A DNA stretch of 64,000 nucleotides from Charina bottae (taxonomy: Eukaryota > Chordata > Lepidosauria > Squamata > Charinaidae): positions 12,968,501-13,032,500 of the forward strand of contig JALMGJ010000006.1 in the NCBI GenBank assembly GCA_023362775.1, in the 5' to 3' direction. The notes below the pieces were generated by a model. It was not told the DNA's origin and did not search any database. It was given only the letters and a program-made list of their open reading frames with translations. The position numbers and the translations under genes were made by a program. Within the stretch, counting starts at the first letter, position 1. Each line of letters begins with the position of its first letter. Below, in pieces: positions 1 through 12,324 of the stretch.

Positions 1-70
1 TCAGTTATATGCCTTTTCTAAATAAAACACTAATGTTGTACATTTCCTTAGATACTGATATTTTATCTAT

Positions 71-401
71 GCCAATGACTTATGACCATTGCAGCGTCCC
101 CACGATCACATGATTATGATTTGGGTGCTTGACAACTGGATTACATTTATGACCGTCACAGTGTCCCCTGGTCATATAATCGCCATTTTCTACCTTCCCG
201 GACGGCTTCTGGCAAGCAAAATCAGTGGGGAACTGCGTGATTCGCTTAACCACCACGTGGTTCACTTAACACCCACGGTGATTCACTTAACAAGCATGGC
301 AAAAAGGGTCATAAAATCGGGTAGGATTCGCTTAATGACAGCTTTGCTTAGCAACCAAAATTCCGGGCCCAATTGTGGTCGTTAAGCGAGGACTACCTGT
401 A
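71..401. repeat. MITE-like repeat with gaggactacctgta end
   Basis: A DNA-transposon-like repeat whose right end reads gttaagcgaggactacctgt. Inside, short phrases such as cgcttaac, cacttaac and ggtcataa recur several times. This combination is a familiar dispersed repeat of squamate genomes. The left boundary is approximate. Confidence 0.6.
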
Positions 402-511
402 CTTGGATCGTTTGAATTAATGTAATACCAGCTCTCAGCTGTCAAAGCCAGCATCATTTTTATTTAAAAATAGCCCTGTGATGGACACACCTCAGACAGG
501 AAGTATGAATT

Positions 512-585
512 GCCTGTTCAGAGTCCCCCGTTGGGGGAGATGGGCGGTGATAAATTTGAATTATAAATAAAATAAATAAATAAAT
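512..585 (+). repeat. LINE/SINE 3' tail (CR1/L2-like)
   Basis: A short fragment with the cagagtcccc..gagatgggcggtgata block followed by an aaataaataaat tail. The same tail recurs at 26140, 38945 (reversed) and 54241 (reversed). It is the 3' end of a 5'-truncated retroelement. Confidence 0.6.
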
Positions 586-3152
586 AACAGCAGGGCAAAT
601 GCTTGTGTGGAACTGCAGCAACACGTAAAAACTCTACAGGATAGAGAGTTCCCATGCAGATAGGGAGTCTCTGGAGACATTAACTTAATAGCAATTCCTG
701 TATGCTAAGACTAGGCTACTTCACAGTTTCTGAGTGACCTGACCACTGATGTAGTGCTCATACAAGGGAAGAATGAAAAATGATGTCCTTCAAAGGATAT
801 ACAGAGCCGTTCCTAAAACGACTCAGGATAGCATAAGCTCTACAACCAAAGGCTGAAATGAATGTAAATACAAGCCCACGGCATCTGGCTTGAATATTTT
901 AGGCTGCTCAGAGATGAACACAAATCCAGCAACATGACTTAAATTATTACACATTAATTGCATGCATCAAAATCTGATTCAGTTTTCAGCATCACTAGGA
1001 TGTTAAAAATCCAGAAGATAAGTAGATAAAACCTGTCTATCAAAATTCTGCAAATCCTGGGTTAGCATTACACATGGCTACCGTAAAACCTGTTTTAAAT
1101 GAAACAGGGACTCCCCTAAATTTCATTTTACAAAATAGATTTAACTGTCATACCTTATTAAAAATATGTTTGATTCAAAAATGTTTTAATTTGCAAAATA
1201 ATATAAAAAAGCAGCCTATTCAAGGAGCATATGATACTAATAACACTACTTAGGGAATACTAATCTGTTCTTAGTATCCTTGAAAATGCTTGCCATTTTC
1301 TCCTTTTGCAGATTAGGAGCATGCAAAATGTTTCAGTTTGAATTGTTCTGAATGTATAACTTTTATTTCTGAGCAGGAAACAGGCTGAATCAAACATCCT
1401 GAGAGTTTCTTGCTCGAGACACTTCCAAAATTCTTAAGATAGGAAGTTATTCAAAGTTTCATACTTTCAAATGGTTCAGATGGAAACAGTCTGAACACCC
1501 TGACTGCAAATCCCAGCGGTATATATTGTGAAACAAAGATCAACCTTTATGCTTAGAGTAAAACGTTTATAAAACAAAGAGATTTTATGTTGGGACCAAT
1601 TAATAAAAGTGGGGGCTGGCCTCATGAGTGAGCACAAGCAGACTGGGTACCCCATTGTGGGCTAATGTTGGCTCAGCACCATTGCATTCAAAAATTTAGC
1701 TGTATAAATGCAATGATGGTACCTCAAGTCAGGTAATATACCTTGAGGATGGTGATAAAGGAAACACAGAAAGCTAGAAAAAACTCTCAACATCTGCAGA
1801 AGCAGCTAAAGAGACAGTGGCCACAAAAAGATAATGGCAAGATCTTCGTTTTTGTCAGCTACAGTTGGTGCAGCCTATTCTTAATAGGGGAAAACACCTT
1901 GAAAATATAATTATAATGGGATACACTTATTCCCCGAGTTTAACAGTAATATTTAATTCAGAATACAGATATCCAGTGGAAGAAATAGAAATAACTATAT
2001 ATAAAATGTCTTCATTTGGACATTAGCATTCTATATATGGGCCACACAAATTACTGAACCCATTCAAATAGTGCATCCCAAATGATACATTCTTTTTGGC
2101 TCTAGCATTAGGGCAATAGGAGCCAAGGGAGTGTCTTGGCAATTAAAACTGTGCCACTTAACAGAAACCTTTTCACTATTTTAAAACTGTGGGATTGCAG
2201 CAATACATTAATAATAAGTTCAGTGATGAAAAAGGATTAACATGTTGCTAAATATAAACATACAAAAAAAAAAGCTATGAGTCCCACCTGATGGTCCAAA
2301 TATATGGCATTCCTTTGCAGATGATGAGAAAGAATCTCATTCTAGCAACCAGCATTCAGAGAGGAAGGAGGAAAGAAAGGGACAGATATGAAGAAGTGAA
2401 AAAGTCATTCAGAAAAGAAAAGAATACACCACACATCTTAACTTTAACGATATTTAGATTATATCTGCATATGTCGTACATAAAAACTGTGAAAACTGAG
2501 AACCATATTAGATTTAGGATAACTAAAATTTACATTAGCATTTAGACAGATTAAGTAATATTTCACTGACACAAAGAAACTAGAATAAAATAAAAAATCA
2601 TACTGGTTTTTAAATTAAATTAATTTTAATGAATTAATTTAATTAATGAGATTCAGTTAAATAAGGTCGCAATTGCTTTCAACTAGTTATATTAGCTACA
2701 AAAATTAGCTTCCATTATTAAAACAAAATGAAGAAAAAATAAGTCGTGTTAGGTCAATTCAAACTATAAACCCTTTGATACACATGTGTATCTTTCCTGC
2801 AGCTAAAAACCAATTCTAAGTTGCCTCACTGATGAGAAAAGAGTATGAAACAGTTATGCCAGATTGTATTTATGACCTCTCTAACCTACTCTGGCTTCCA
2901 AATTGTGTGTAATCCGAATAATTGGCAAAATTTGGACTCCATGAAAGCAAAATGTCTTTGGATGAATTATTCTCTTCTTTTTGATAGCAATCTACTGTAT
3001 TTCACATTCACACCAAAACTCAAAGGGTTAATAGCAGAACACCGTAGACAACCAGGAAAGCAAAATCCACCTTAGAAAAAGGTGGCCCGATGCTACAAAG
3101 TAAGTCTGAATGAGGGAAGACGGCACATGAGAAACATCACTTCATAGCTGAC
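586..3152. other. Intron, no recognisable feature
   Basis: AT-rich intron or downstream sequence of PLEKHA5. Reading frames here (for example 2291-2545) lack codon structure or family resemblance. I saw no coding exon and no clear repeat. Confidence 0.6.
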
Positions 3153-3272
3153 CTTTGGGCTGCTGGCCTCAAGTTTTAGTTGCATGAGTTGTGCTAATGT
3201 GTGTTCCCGGATACTACTCAGTTCGGCTTGCTGCCTTCTCAACTTTATGAGCAGCAGAGTGAGCTCCTCTGG
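3153..3272 (-). CDS. PLEKHA5: PLEKHA-family conserved exon PEELTLLLIKLRRQQAEL
   Basis: A 120-nt exon, phase 0 at both ends (40 codons), acceptor ttccttcag, donor gtcagc. It encodes PEELTLLLIKLRRQQAELSS then IREHTLAQLMQLKLEASSPK. This block is very strongly conserved in PLEKHA7 and PLEKHA6 and is present in longer PLEKHA5 forms; its heptad-like leucines suggest an amphipathic helix before the main coiled coil. It is on the same strand and in phase with the preceding exon, so it most likely belongs to this gene, perhaps as a cassette exon because it could be skipped without a frameshift. I saw no further coding exon between it and position 1. Confidence 0.85.
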
Positions 3273-3398
3273 CTGAAGGAACATTGGGTAAGAAGCCAAG
3301 AGTGGAAAATTAGTTAATTCTTGTCCTGGACAAAGCTTCTGTTTCACACTTGCATTCCATAATGCTAGCTATCATACTATAACCCAGTTACCTTAAAC

Positions 3399-3687
3399 CA
3401 GAGCTTTCCAAACTTTTCATGTTGGTGACACACTTTTTAGACATCCATCATTTCGCGACACACTCTTACGCAGAGCATCATTTCGCGACACACTCCTACA
3501 GCAGGGCACAAGGCAGGCACTAGGACTTGCGTGGAATCACAGCAGGTTTGGAGGCAGCAAGGCACAAGGCAGGCACTAGGACCTGCGCGGAATCCTGGCA
3601 GGGTTCGGAGGCAGCAGCAGCCGCGACACACCCAGACACTTCAGCCGACACACTAACGTGTCCCGACACACAGTTTGGAAAGCTCTG
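3399..3687. mobile_element. hAT-type MITE, family A copy 1
   Basis: 289 bp with terminal inverted repeats cagagctttccaaact / agtttggaaagctctg and a perfect 8-bp target duplication ccttaaac at 3391-3398 and 3688-3695. The 8-bp duplication and the CAG..TTTCCAAAC termini are typical of hAT elements. It contains two copies of a 31-bp unit (tcatttcgcgacacactc core) and two copies of a unit of about 56 bp (ggcaggcactaggacctg core). No transposase is encoded. Confidence 0.88.
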
Positions 3688-3695
3688 CCTTAAAC

Positions 3696-5777
3696 CCTTT
3701 TGAATAAAGGGACCCATAATGCTTTCCAACAAAATCTGCCTAGACCAAGGGGAACCAAAAAGTTTATCAAAAGTTTGGGATTTGGAGTGAACTCCTCCAA
3801 TGTGCCAGACAGAGAGGCAGAGGGATGACAGGGGGTGGGGGGGTGTCACTGCAGCTAATTTTGTTTTGTGCATGTCATAGCAAATCATGGTTTAGGCATG
3901 ATGTGCAAAGGAATGGAGGAGAGAAATCACTATGGTCACAAACCAGGAAGAAGCCATAGAGGCTATGGGTATCCAAATGTATTGATTGTATTTTCAGAAA
4001 AGTGGAAGCTATGGAAACTGTTAACTGAGTCATTTATTCTAAGGCTGGCTAAAGAAAAAGAAAAGAATGAAATGATTCATAATTTTTACAAAAAATGTCA
4101 TATACAATTGAAGATGCAGACTGAAAATAGAATTCACTTTCTACTTTCTTTTAATACACCTACAGTTCCTCCCCCTTTCCCCCAGATTATTTCTTAGCAC
4201 ATTTCAATATGAGCTAGAACTGAAGGCACAAAAAGGACATCTTGATGCTTGAGGATCAAGGATAAATTGTTGTAGAAAGCAAAAACATTCTGAAGGCAAA
4301 CACCATGTCACTGATTCATAACCTGCATTCACAGAGAGAAAGGAGGTTATGGGCCTTTTCTGAATCAAACAGCTACTATATTTTAAAACTATGAATACAG
4401 CCAACACTTCACAATAAGTTATTTTGCTCTGACATGTAGCAGTTTAAAAAAAATTGTATGCAGGAATCTGGAGAACCAGGAAATTCTTCTACTTTCCCAC
4501 AAGCATCGAATGCAGAGAAGAATCCTAACCTTGAATATTTTAAAACAGACCATTCTCTTTCACTCGAGTGTTCTAATTTGCTCCAGCTCCTTACTGTTAT
4601 GTATCTTTTCCCCAACACAAGAAGTCATAATCTGGTTATATCATTTCTTGGTTCCTCTATCATGCATCCTGATCCCAGCTGTCTACAAATAGCTTTTTCA
4701 TTACTTGTCTTTTTGACTTTGTTAGTCTTCCACTTCCACCACTGTCTCTTTTATGCTCCTGAACTACTGCTTAGATTGATATAGTCTTAGATTCAGACCC
4801 CACCACTTCCTACAAGTGAATCCCATCTCACTACACTGATTATGTATCAAGCGCTCACAAATAACTTTAGTTACCAAGCACGTATCTTTGTTATATAGCA
4901 AACCGTAACCTTTCTATAATGTGTCACGTATACTTTTCCTGAGCCAAAGACTCGTTCCCATGTCTGATTAAGAATATCCCATTATTTGCAGATGCATTTC
5001 TAGTATACAAGAACAGGACCACTTAGGAGCTTTGGAATTAAGCCCTCATTTTTTATGGTTCTAGATTTGAGCATCCACATCACATAATGCTAATACTTAA
5101 CAGTGCATTTAAAGCATACAGTTTTAGCAGTTGTGGTTGTGTTTAACAAAGCCCAGCAGAGGGAGCTACCTTATCTTCAGTACTATACTATGTTTTATAC
5201 TGATTAAACATTATTTCCTTGAGTATATTGAGTCTATGCTTATATCTGTGTATGTGTAAGCAATCCACTGGTATTTGATTTGGAGAAAAATTATTTTCTC
5301 CAAAAAATAGGTTTCTCCAGAAAAATACTCAGAAAAGAAAAAAACCCTTAATTACTCAACATAGTCATGGTTGAATTCAATGAATTTTGGGAAAGTTTGC
5401 AGAAATCTATAATCTGTGAACTAAATCTTTGGTACAGAACTGTCAAGTACTTTTAATGATGTGAATAAAATGTGCAATCCAGGGTAAATAACTTTTTGTC
5501 ATAAGACAGCACAATACATACCCAACTACAGCCACAATTTTCTATCTAATTGTGACTTCCATTATGAAATAATGAAAAGCTTCAGTAACTGGCATTTCTG
5601 CTCTACAATTTAATGCTAAGTTGGTCAGTGAAATGGACAACAGTAAAATCTTTAAAATGCTCTACTACTGTCCTAGAAGTGTCTAAATTATATAACAACG
5701 TGGGTCAAAAAGAGAATTATTCCCTTACAGGAAATATGCAGTTCAAACAACATTTAAAACAAAGTAGGAACAGATTA
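3696..5777. other. Intron, no recognisable feature
   Basis: AT-rich intron between the 3272-3153 and 6739-6656 exons. Frames at 3868-4197 and 4458-4784 show no family resemblance and no splice-bounded coding bias. Confidence 0.6.
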
Positions 5778-6101
5778 GTAAAGGTAAAGGTTTTCCCCTG
5801 CACAGTCGTGTCCGACTCTAGGGGGCGGTGCTTATCTCCGTTTCTTAGCCGAAGAGCCAGCACTGTCCGAAGACGCTTCCGTGGTCATGTGGCTGGCATG
5901 ACGCGTGCGGAACGCTGTTACCTACCCACCGAGGTGGTACCTATTCATCTACTTGCATTTGCCTGCTTTCAAATTGCTAGGTTGGCAAGAGCTGGGGCGA
6001 GTGTGGGAGCTCAGTCCGTCACGCGGTGCTCGGGTCTTGAACTGCCGAACTTCCGATCGACAAGCCTGGCGTCTTAACCACTGAGCCATCACGCCCCAGC
6101 C
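5778..6101 (-). mobile_element. tRNA-derived SINE (Sauria type), first of a tandem pair
   Basis: Read on the minus strand it starts with a tRNA-like head (ggcgtgatggctcagtggtt, with an A-box-like core and a degenerate B box), runs through a conserved middle, and ends in aaaacctttacctttac. That 3' end resembles the Bov-B tail used by Sauria SINEs. Flanked by aggaacagatta at 5766-5777 and 6102-6113. Confidence 0.78.
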
Positions 6102-6113
6102 AGGAACAGATTA

Positions 6114-6449
6114 AAAAGGTAAAGGTTCCCCCTGCACAGTTGTGCAGTCGTGTCTGACTCTACGGGCCGGTGCTCATCTCCGTTTGTTAGCTGAAGAGCC
6201 AGCATTGTCCGAAGACGCTTCCCCGGCCATGTGGCCGGCATGACGTGCGTGGAACGCTGTTACCTACCCACCGAAGTGGTACCTATTCATCTCCTTGCAT
6301 TTGCATGCTTTCCAATTGCTAGGTTGGCAAGAGCTGGGGCTAGTGCGGGAGCTCAGTCCGTCACGCGGGGCTAGGGATTCAAACCTCCGAACTTGCGATC
6401 TTCCGATCGACAAGCCTGGCGTCTTACCCGCTGAGCCACCACGCCCCCT
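6114..6449 (-). mobile_element. tRNA-derived SINE (Sauria type), second of a tandem pair
   Basis: Same family and orientation as the copy at 5778, about 12 bp away. The head is better preserved (ggtttgaatccctagc B box). Flanked by aggaacagatta at 6102-6113 and agggacagatta at 6450-6461, so the middle duplication is shared with its neighbour. Confidence 0.8.
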
Positions 6450-6655
6450 AGGGACAGATTACCCTTGCAAAATTTAATGTGTGCAGGCAGAATTGACCTG
6501 TTGGGAAGGATACCCTTTATTCGCTGAAAGAATCAGGACAGCAAATTGCATTTAATGTAAGCTTTGTAACTAGAGCAGTTGTCAGGCTATATGTTGTATT
6601 TCATAGGTTGTTCTTAAATAAAAAATAATGGACTAAATATAAAAATGCCACTCAC

Positions 6656-6739
6656 AGTTTTGCCTTGCAAACTCTGGGGAGAAATAGGCTGCACACTCAG
6701 ACCTGCTGGAATCGACCTTCTGTCAGGCACAAAGACATG
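6656..6739 (-). CDS. PLEKHA5: PLEKHA5 small exon HVFVPDRR...SLQGKT
   Basis: An 84-nt exon with 28 codons in phase 0 at both ends, too short to stand out as an ORF. It encodes HVFVPDRRSIPAGLSVQPIS followed by PQSLQGKT, which aligns with the PLEKHA5 segment that directly follows RRHR..HHPK. The donor is gtgagt. The acceptor is a tandem tagcag, so the exon can start at 6739 (H first) or 6742 (adding one Q). Only 1.24 kb of intron separates it from the preceding exon. Confidence 0.92.
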
Positions 6740-7977
6740 CTGCTATGGGAGAAAAAAACCAAACAAACTATGCACATTGTAATTCAGGGCTTTCAGAACC
6801 AAAGGTTAAGTGTGATATTTTAAATATGCTTTTCCAAGTCAACTTAGGATTTATGAAAAGTGTCCAAAGTAAGGTGTTGGTTAATAACTTGCCAGTACAA
6901 ATACACTGAAATGTTGCACTTTCATCTCAAACTTTGCAAATATCAAGGTGCCCCAGAGGGAAAACATCCTTCTGAAACTAAAGAATCTATTTATTTTGAA
7001 ACTTATTTGCCACCTTATTTTAAGGAAGGTGTCAAGGCAGTGAATAGGTAAAAAAATCTACTATATAGGCTCATATCCAAATGTGTCACCCTGATAGGTT
7101 TATTGGTATGATTTTTCCCCTACACACTGCTTAAATCTTTCAGGAGTTGGAGGAGCAGATCACGGGCACATATAAAGCAAAGGGTAGAAAACGACTTACA
7201 TTACGTACATTTCATGTAACATCTCTAAAAGCATATCCCACTCTCCATATGAAGATGGTAAAATCACAACATGAAACACGTCCCACAACATTATGGGGAC
7301 TCTAATTTTGTTTTTATAAAGCCAACAGAATGCTCTCCTGTAAGCCATAATCTGAGTGGAGGGCTACAGATGAACTATAGTGCAGTTAACTCTGGGCAGT
7401 CTTTCAAACAACGGTTTGATGGACTGCAGGGAAGGACTGTTACATTGTCTCCATAAGCCCACTGAGTTAACAGCATAAGATCAACAAAGCCACATTGACG
7501 AGGGGGAAAAACTAAAAAAGAAGAACACCATCCATGGTTCCAGGACCATTTAGCATTTAGTTGATCAAATGGAATTTTCAGAATGTAACCACAGCATGCC
7601 ACAAAAGGGTAACATAGTTCCTTGTCTACCATCAGTTGCATAAGGAAGGAAAGCTAGCTGAACCATCCATTAAAGCAGATGTGGATAGATTTCAGGGGAG
7701 TCCGTGAACTTGGATGGGTAAACTTGTAACTTTATTTTCTTTATTTTATGCATTTAAATATATTTTTCTGAGTAGGAGTCCATAGGTTTCCCCAGACTGT
7801 CAAAGGGGTCCATGGCAAAAAAAAAAAAAAAGCCGAAGAACCCCTGCATTACAGGCATTTTGTAAACAAGAGATGGCTCTTCCCGAGTGGCTGCTATACA
7901 TCTGGTCTATCTTTTGTGAGCCACAAATTACAGCATATTATAGAAAGCAAAAAAATAAAACAAAATCAAACCCTCAC

Positions 7978-8443
7978 CTTGGTATGATGTGGCCTGTGTC
8001 TACGGTCAATGGTTACATCTCCTCTTTGCACTGGGGAGGACACCTCCGACCTGTAGTTCCTCTGAGGGGAATATCCTTGGAAACCTGCTATTGAACCATG
8101 GGAAGGTGATGTGGGAATCAAATGCATCGTTTGATCAGATATATTAATCATGGTTTTGGGACTACTTAAAGTGCCGTGTCTAGTAAGAGTTGTTTGCTTG
8201 TTGTAAAACTGCCGTTGTTGCCATTCGTAGAGTTGCCACATGGTGTCATCTCGCATTGATCTTCTTTTATCTTCAGCTGGCAACGATCCGAGGGTCTTAT
8301 CATAAAGCGGTGTTACACTGCAGAGGCTATCTGGTCTGGTTTTAGTGTTTCTTGGTAGGGTGCGATAACCTTCTGGATAACGCGGTACAACTTGGGCTCG
8401 ATGGCTTGGCATATTTCTTGGTAAAGTCTGATATGAAATTATG
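7978..8443 (-). CDS. PLEKHA5: PLEKHA5 exon: conserved MWQLYEWQQ core region
   Basis: A 466-nt exon: one base that completes G, then 155 codons, ending in phase 0 on K before gtgagg. The acceptor is gtttcag. It starts IISYQTLPRNMPSHRAQ and contains RPDSLCSVTP, the conserved core RRSMRDDTMWQLYEWQQRQF, the serine-rich SSPKTMINISDQ and GSIAGFQGYSPQR segments, and RGDVTIDRRHRPHH. The core block is shared by PLEKHA5, PLEKHA6 and PLEKHA7, but the flanking segments match PLEKHA5. The region is probably disordered and phosphorylated; no enzyme motif is present. Confidence 0.96.
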
Positions 8444-8481
8444 CTGAAACAAGAAATCTCCGTTAGTAGTTCAGAAAATAA

Positions 8482-8600
8482 TTATCAATCAATCAATCAA
8501 TCTTTATTTCGGTCATAAACCAGCATAGAACTAATAACCTAACAATTATGTTATAGAAGTAGAAATAAAAAACATATTGATAGAATAAAATAAGGTGAAA
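8482..8600 (-). repeat. LINE-type 3' tail (aatc)n
   Basis: An (aatc)n run followed by tttatttcggtcataaacca. On the minus strand this reads as the end of a retroelement with a (gatt)n tail. A related piece is at 60853-60905. It begins only about 40 bp upstream of the exon at 8443. Confidence 0.55.
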
Positions 8601-11600
8601 ATAACATTATTAAAGTAAAATTACAGAGTGCAGATATTAAAAAGCAAAAGAATCCTATAAAATTACTATTGGTTTTGCAAAGAATAAATGCTATAAATTA
8701 CTAAGATGGCTAACTATAAAAGGACATTTAGCACAGAAAATAATTAGGCACATTGTAAGAAACATTTAAAATTTCTTTTTCTATATTTTATCTCTCCAGG
8801 TAATTTAGTCTTGCAATCTACTTGCAACCTTAACTCAAAGAGAGAATGTAGTCCTCGCTCCCTCCACCCAAACCAAAGGAGGCTGTTCTTTAGCTAAGGC
8901 AATACCACTAGCAATCGATGTGTAAATTCACGGCAACATATAAGGGCCTTTCTTCAAGAAACTAGTGAAGTGTTTGGGAAAAAAAGCAGTAAGCACTGTA
9001 TTTTATGATTCAAATAACTGCTTCAAGAGAGAATATTGGTTTCTTGAGCTTGGTGGAATATGCGTTTATGAAAACAGAGCAAAATGCATGCTAGAACTCC
9101 CAACTGTTCCCCTTCATCCTCAATATATATGTTGTGATGCAACTACTAGAATTTCAGCCAACCTGACCAACTAATAATTGCAGTTTCAACACATCTGGGA
9201 GGTGTCAAATTGGAGAAATTTATCCTAACATATTTTCCTTTGCAACACACATTTCCAGGGATTGCCACAAAGAAGATATGAGTGAATCCAGAAGTAATAA
9301 ATTTTAATTTTATAGTTATAGTCTTATGTGCACTGGAAAATCATATCTCCAAATGTTTACACTGCAGGTAGTTTACCTCCAAGATCATTATCTCCTCTTA
9401 GGAAAGAGGTATCCTTGGTGGTATTTGGCTCAAAGTCCACAAATCTGAATCTACTGATTTTATTAATTCCTTTTAAAACATGTAGCTGCTACATCTGCAT
9501 GGTTTGATACATGTATGCACAACTGCAGCCTTCCAAAGGTTTTTGGGCAACCCCACAGGCCTTCTTCAACTGCTGATAACTTTTGGTATAAATAAGTTAA
9601 CATTAAACTCAGTAAGCTTAAAGTATACAAAATAGAAGAGAATGGATGGAGGGATACGAAAACATTTTTTTTAGAAAAAGATAATGCAATCATATTTAAA
9701 TATGACTTTCATATGAACAAAGCACATTTCTGATTGGGGCAGCAAAGATACACATGGCTTCGTAAGGATGAGGATCAAACTGCATCATCTATAACTGTTT
9801 GGAAGGAGAGACACAAGAATCAGAAACACAAATGTCCTCTAATGCACACTAACTTTTCATAATTGAGGGAAATGGCACTATCTTCCTAAATTACTTCTCC
9901 AGAGGCCATAATGACTTATAGTTGGAGATCTATACCCTTGGCCCATCTACTCCTGCTGTCTGTTCTCACAGTGGCCAACCAACTGTACAAGGAAACCTGT
10001 TAGTCTCCCAGCAGATGGCCTTCCTCAAGGCTAATAGCTATTGATCCCCATGACTTCCATGAATTGGTCCAACCCTTTTTTGAAGCCAGTTGAGTTGGTA
10101 GCTAGCACCACATGCTTGGGCTGCTGCCTTGTGCTCACATGCTCTGTATGTGTAATGAAATAAGTTGTGTTGGCAATCACTGAAATAAAAGGAAGGGACA
10201 ATATGAAGAGCTGCAGAATATGGTTTTGGTGAAGTCCAATGGACAGCTATGCAAAATCTTGCTCTGCTTATTTATTGTGAAGATTAACACCTTCTTGATA
10301 CCTTCTTAACCCATTATTTCATGAAACACAGTTGCTTCACATTCTCCTTTTAAAAAATGCAAAGTTACTTTTTCCAGGTATACAAATTATTCTGAAATCC
10401 TCCTCTAGCACTTTGCTCTACGAAGATAATGTTATGAAACACTGTTGGCCACTTGCAACTGTGTTCTCATCTGTCCAATTAACTATTTCTAACCAAATGT
10501 GCATCTGTCTGTTGGTTTTTATCTTTGTTATGCTTTTATTTAAGGATGGTGCACCAGATATCCTTGCAGCTGAAACAATGTCTTAACTAGCTATAGGTTC
10601 ACCTCTGCGGTAAATCTCAATTTCTAACACTTGCTTCATGCTGTAGGATGCCAAGACTAAAAAGAAAAAAATACTTGTCACTTTATTTAATATGACACAG
10701 TGATTACAAATTGGGACAAAATTTACATAAAACAAAGTGCTGCAAAGACTGACTATACTCCCAAAACTGGAGACAGATGCTTCTTGTATGACCTTGTTAC
10801 CCATACACAACTATCTCCAGTGGATCTACCAATTTGCTGCTGTTCCTAAACCCATGGGAAAGGGGTGAAGATTTTAGAGGTCATTAGTGCACCACATGCT
10901 AGACAGCTCAAGCCGCAGTCACTGAATTTCCATTCTGATCATGCTTACGGGCCTCGTCCTCTAGCAAGGGTTCATTCATTCTCATGTTCTTAAAAAGAAG
11001 ACAGCCTGCCTAGTTTCTTTATACCTGTGAAGGAGTGAGACAGAATTCTTTATCCAGCTTCCTCTAACCTAGTTTCTCCCCATTCTATATCTAGCAAATA
11101 AGCAGCTTATGTTATTCCTCATCTCCTTCTCCCTAGATAATTGGCTTTTCATGCAGCTGCCTTCTATAAAGGGTAGGGAGGCAGAGGAGAATGTGGCAGG
11201 TTATCAGGGCGTGGGAAATACTATGGCTGAACCAAGTCCCAATTCTCACAGGACTAATGGGAATAGGTTTACAAGTGGAATGCTTCCTGTAGGTCCTCAA
11301 GCATCCCCCCACCAAAAGATTTTTAAAAATAATTTTTGAATTCTGCAAACTTGCTTGAAATTATGGAAAGGCAGGATAATCACTGTTAGAGGTTTTTATG
11401 GGAAGAGATTTGTTATTTTCCTGGGAACAATGGCTGATCTCTGTAGGTGGGGGCAGAAGAAAAGTTCTCCCCATCCCATTTTCACTCTTTGTATTTTGTT
11501 GACTTTCCTGAAATTAACATTATATTGTCTTTAGTAGCATATGAGGGCATATAAAGGGGGAAAACTACTTTTCATATTTCCTAAAAGAGAAATCAGGCAT

Positions 11601-12324
11601 AAATCCTGCCAGCCTTGACAAATTTGCTTTAACCATCATTTCTAACTATATGGTCCGTGTTAATAATTTCATCCATATTTAACTAACAAGATGTTCTCCA
11701 TGATCAAAAGGATTTGTTTTCTGCCAATTAATAATGTGTTGTTAATAGCTTTTGCCATTATAACACTTCTACAGTGGAATGAAATTGATTTGGAGAACAG
11801 CCAATGCAATGAGTCTGACAATAGCATTAAGGGATAGGTTTAAATGGGGGAAGGTTCCCAGTTCTTATGGCTGCTTAAATTGAAAAAAATGGCATTTGAT
11901 CCAAACATCAATTTTTCCTTGACATGTCCCATTACATATTAGAGTGCATTTAACAACCTGGCCTGCTACAATCAAAAATATTCTAATCACATTAATTATA
12001 ATACAAAAACCAGACATTGAGATGGGCTAGAAGCTGCTTAAAGACAACCACAGCAAGCATCAAGAGCACAGGCAGACATAATACAACTATATTATTTTTA
12101 ACTCTGAAAAGGGAAGGGGTCCCCCCCTCCCCCGTGAGAAGGAATTGCTTGTGATTTAATCTTCTTAAGAAACTCCCACTCAATTTTAGGTCATCTCATT
12201 AGTCTCCTGCCATGGAATCTTCCATATCATTGCTCTAAGTTTATTAAAACTTCTGCTCTGACTTTATTAAAGCTGGCCTTCTTGAAATCCAAGGAACATG
12301 CTTGACTATCCTCAATATCCAAAG
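8601..12324. other. Intron, mostly unrecognised
   Basis: Part of the 6.6-kb intron between the 15496-15032 and 8443-7978 exons. The stretch 9895-10190 is more GC-rich and looks like an old dispersed repeat, but I cannot classify it. No exon or RNA gene was seen. Confidence 0.55.

Noticed and set aside
3437..3888. Cysteine-rich frames such as 3437-3631
   Set aside because: They translate the tandem units of MITE family A; the same pseudo-protein appears at 40660 and 53130 over other copies.
5990..6100. tRNA gene on the minus strand
   Set aside because: Only the promoter boxes are tRNA-like; the rest follows a SINE body and tail and cannot fold as a complete tRNA.
7375..7641. 88-residue minus-strand frame between two PLEKHA5 exons
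   Set aside because: No resemblance to PLEKHA proteins, and the neighbouring exons already join in phase without it.
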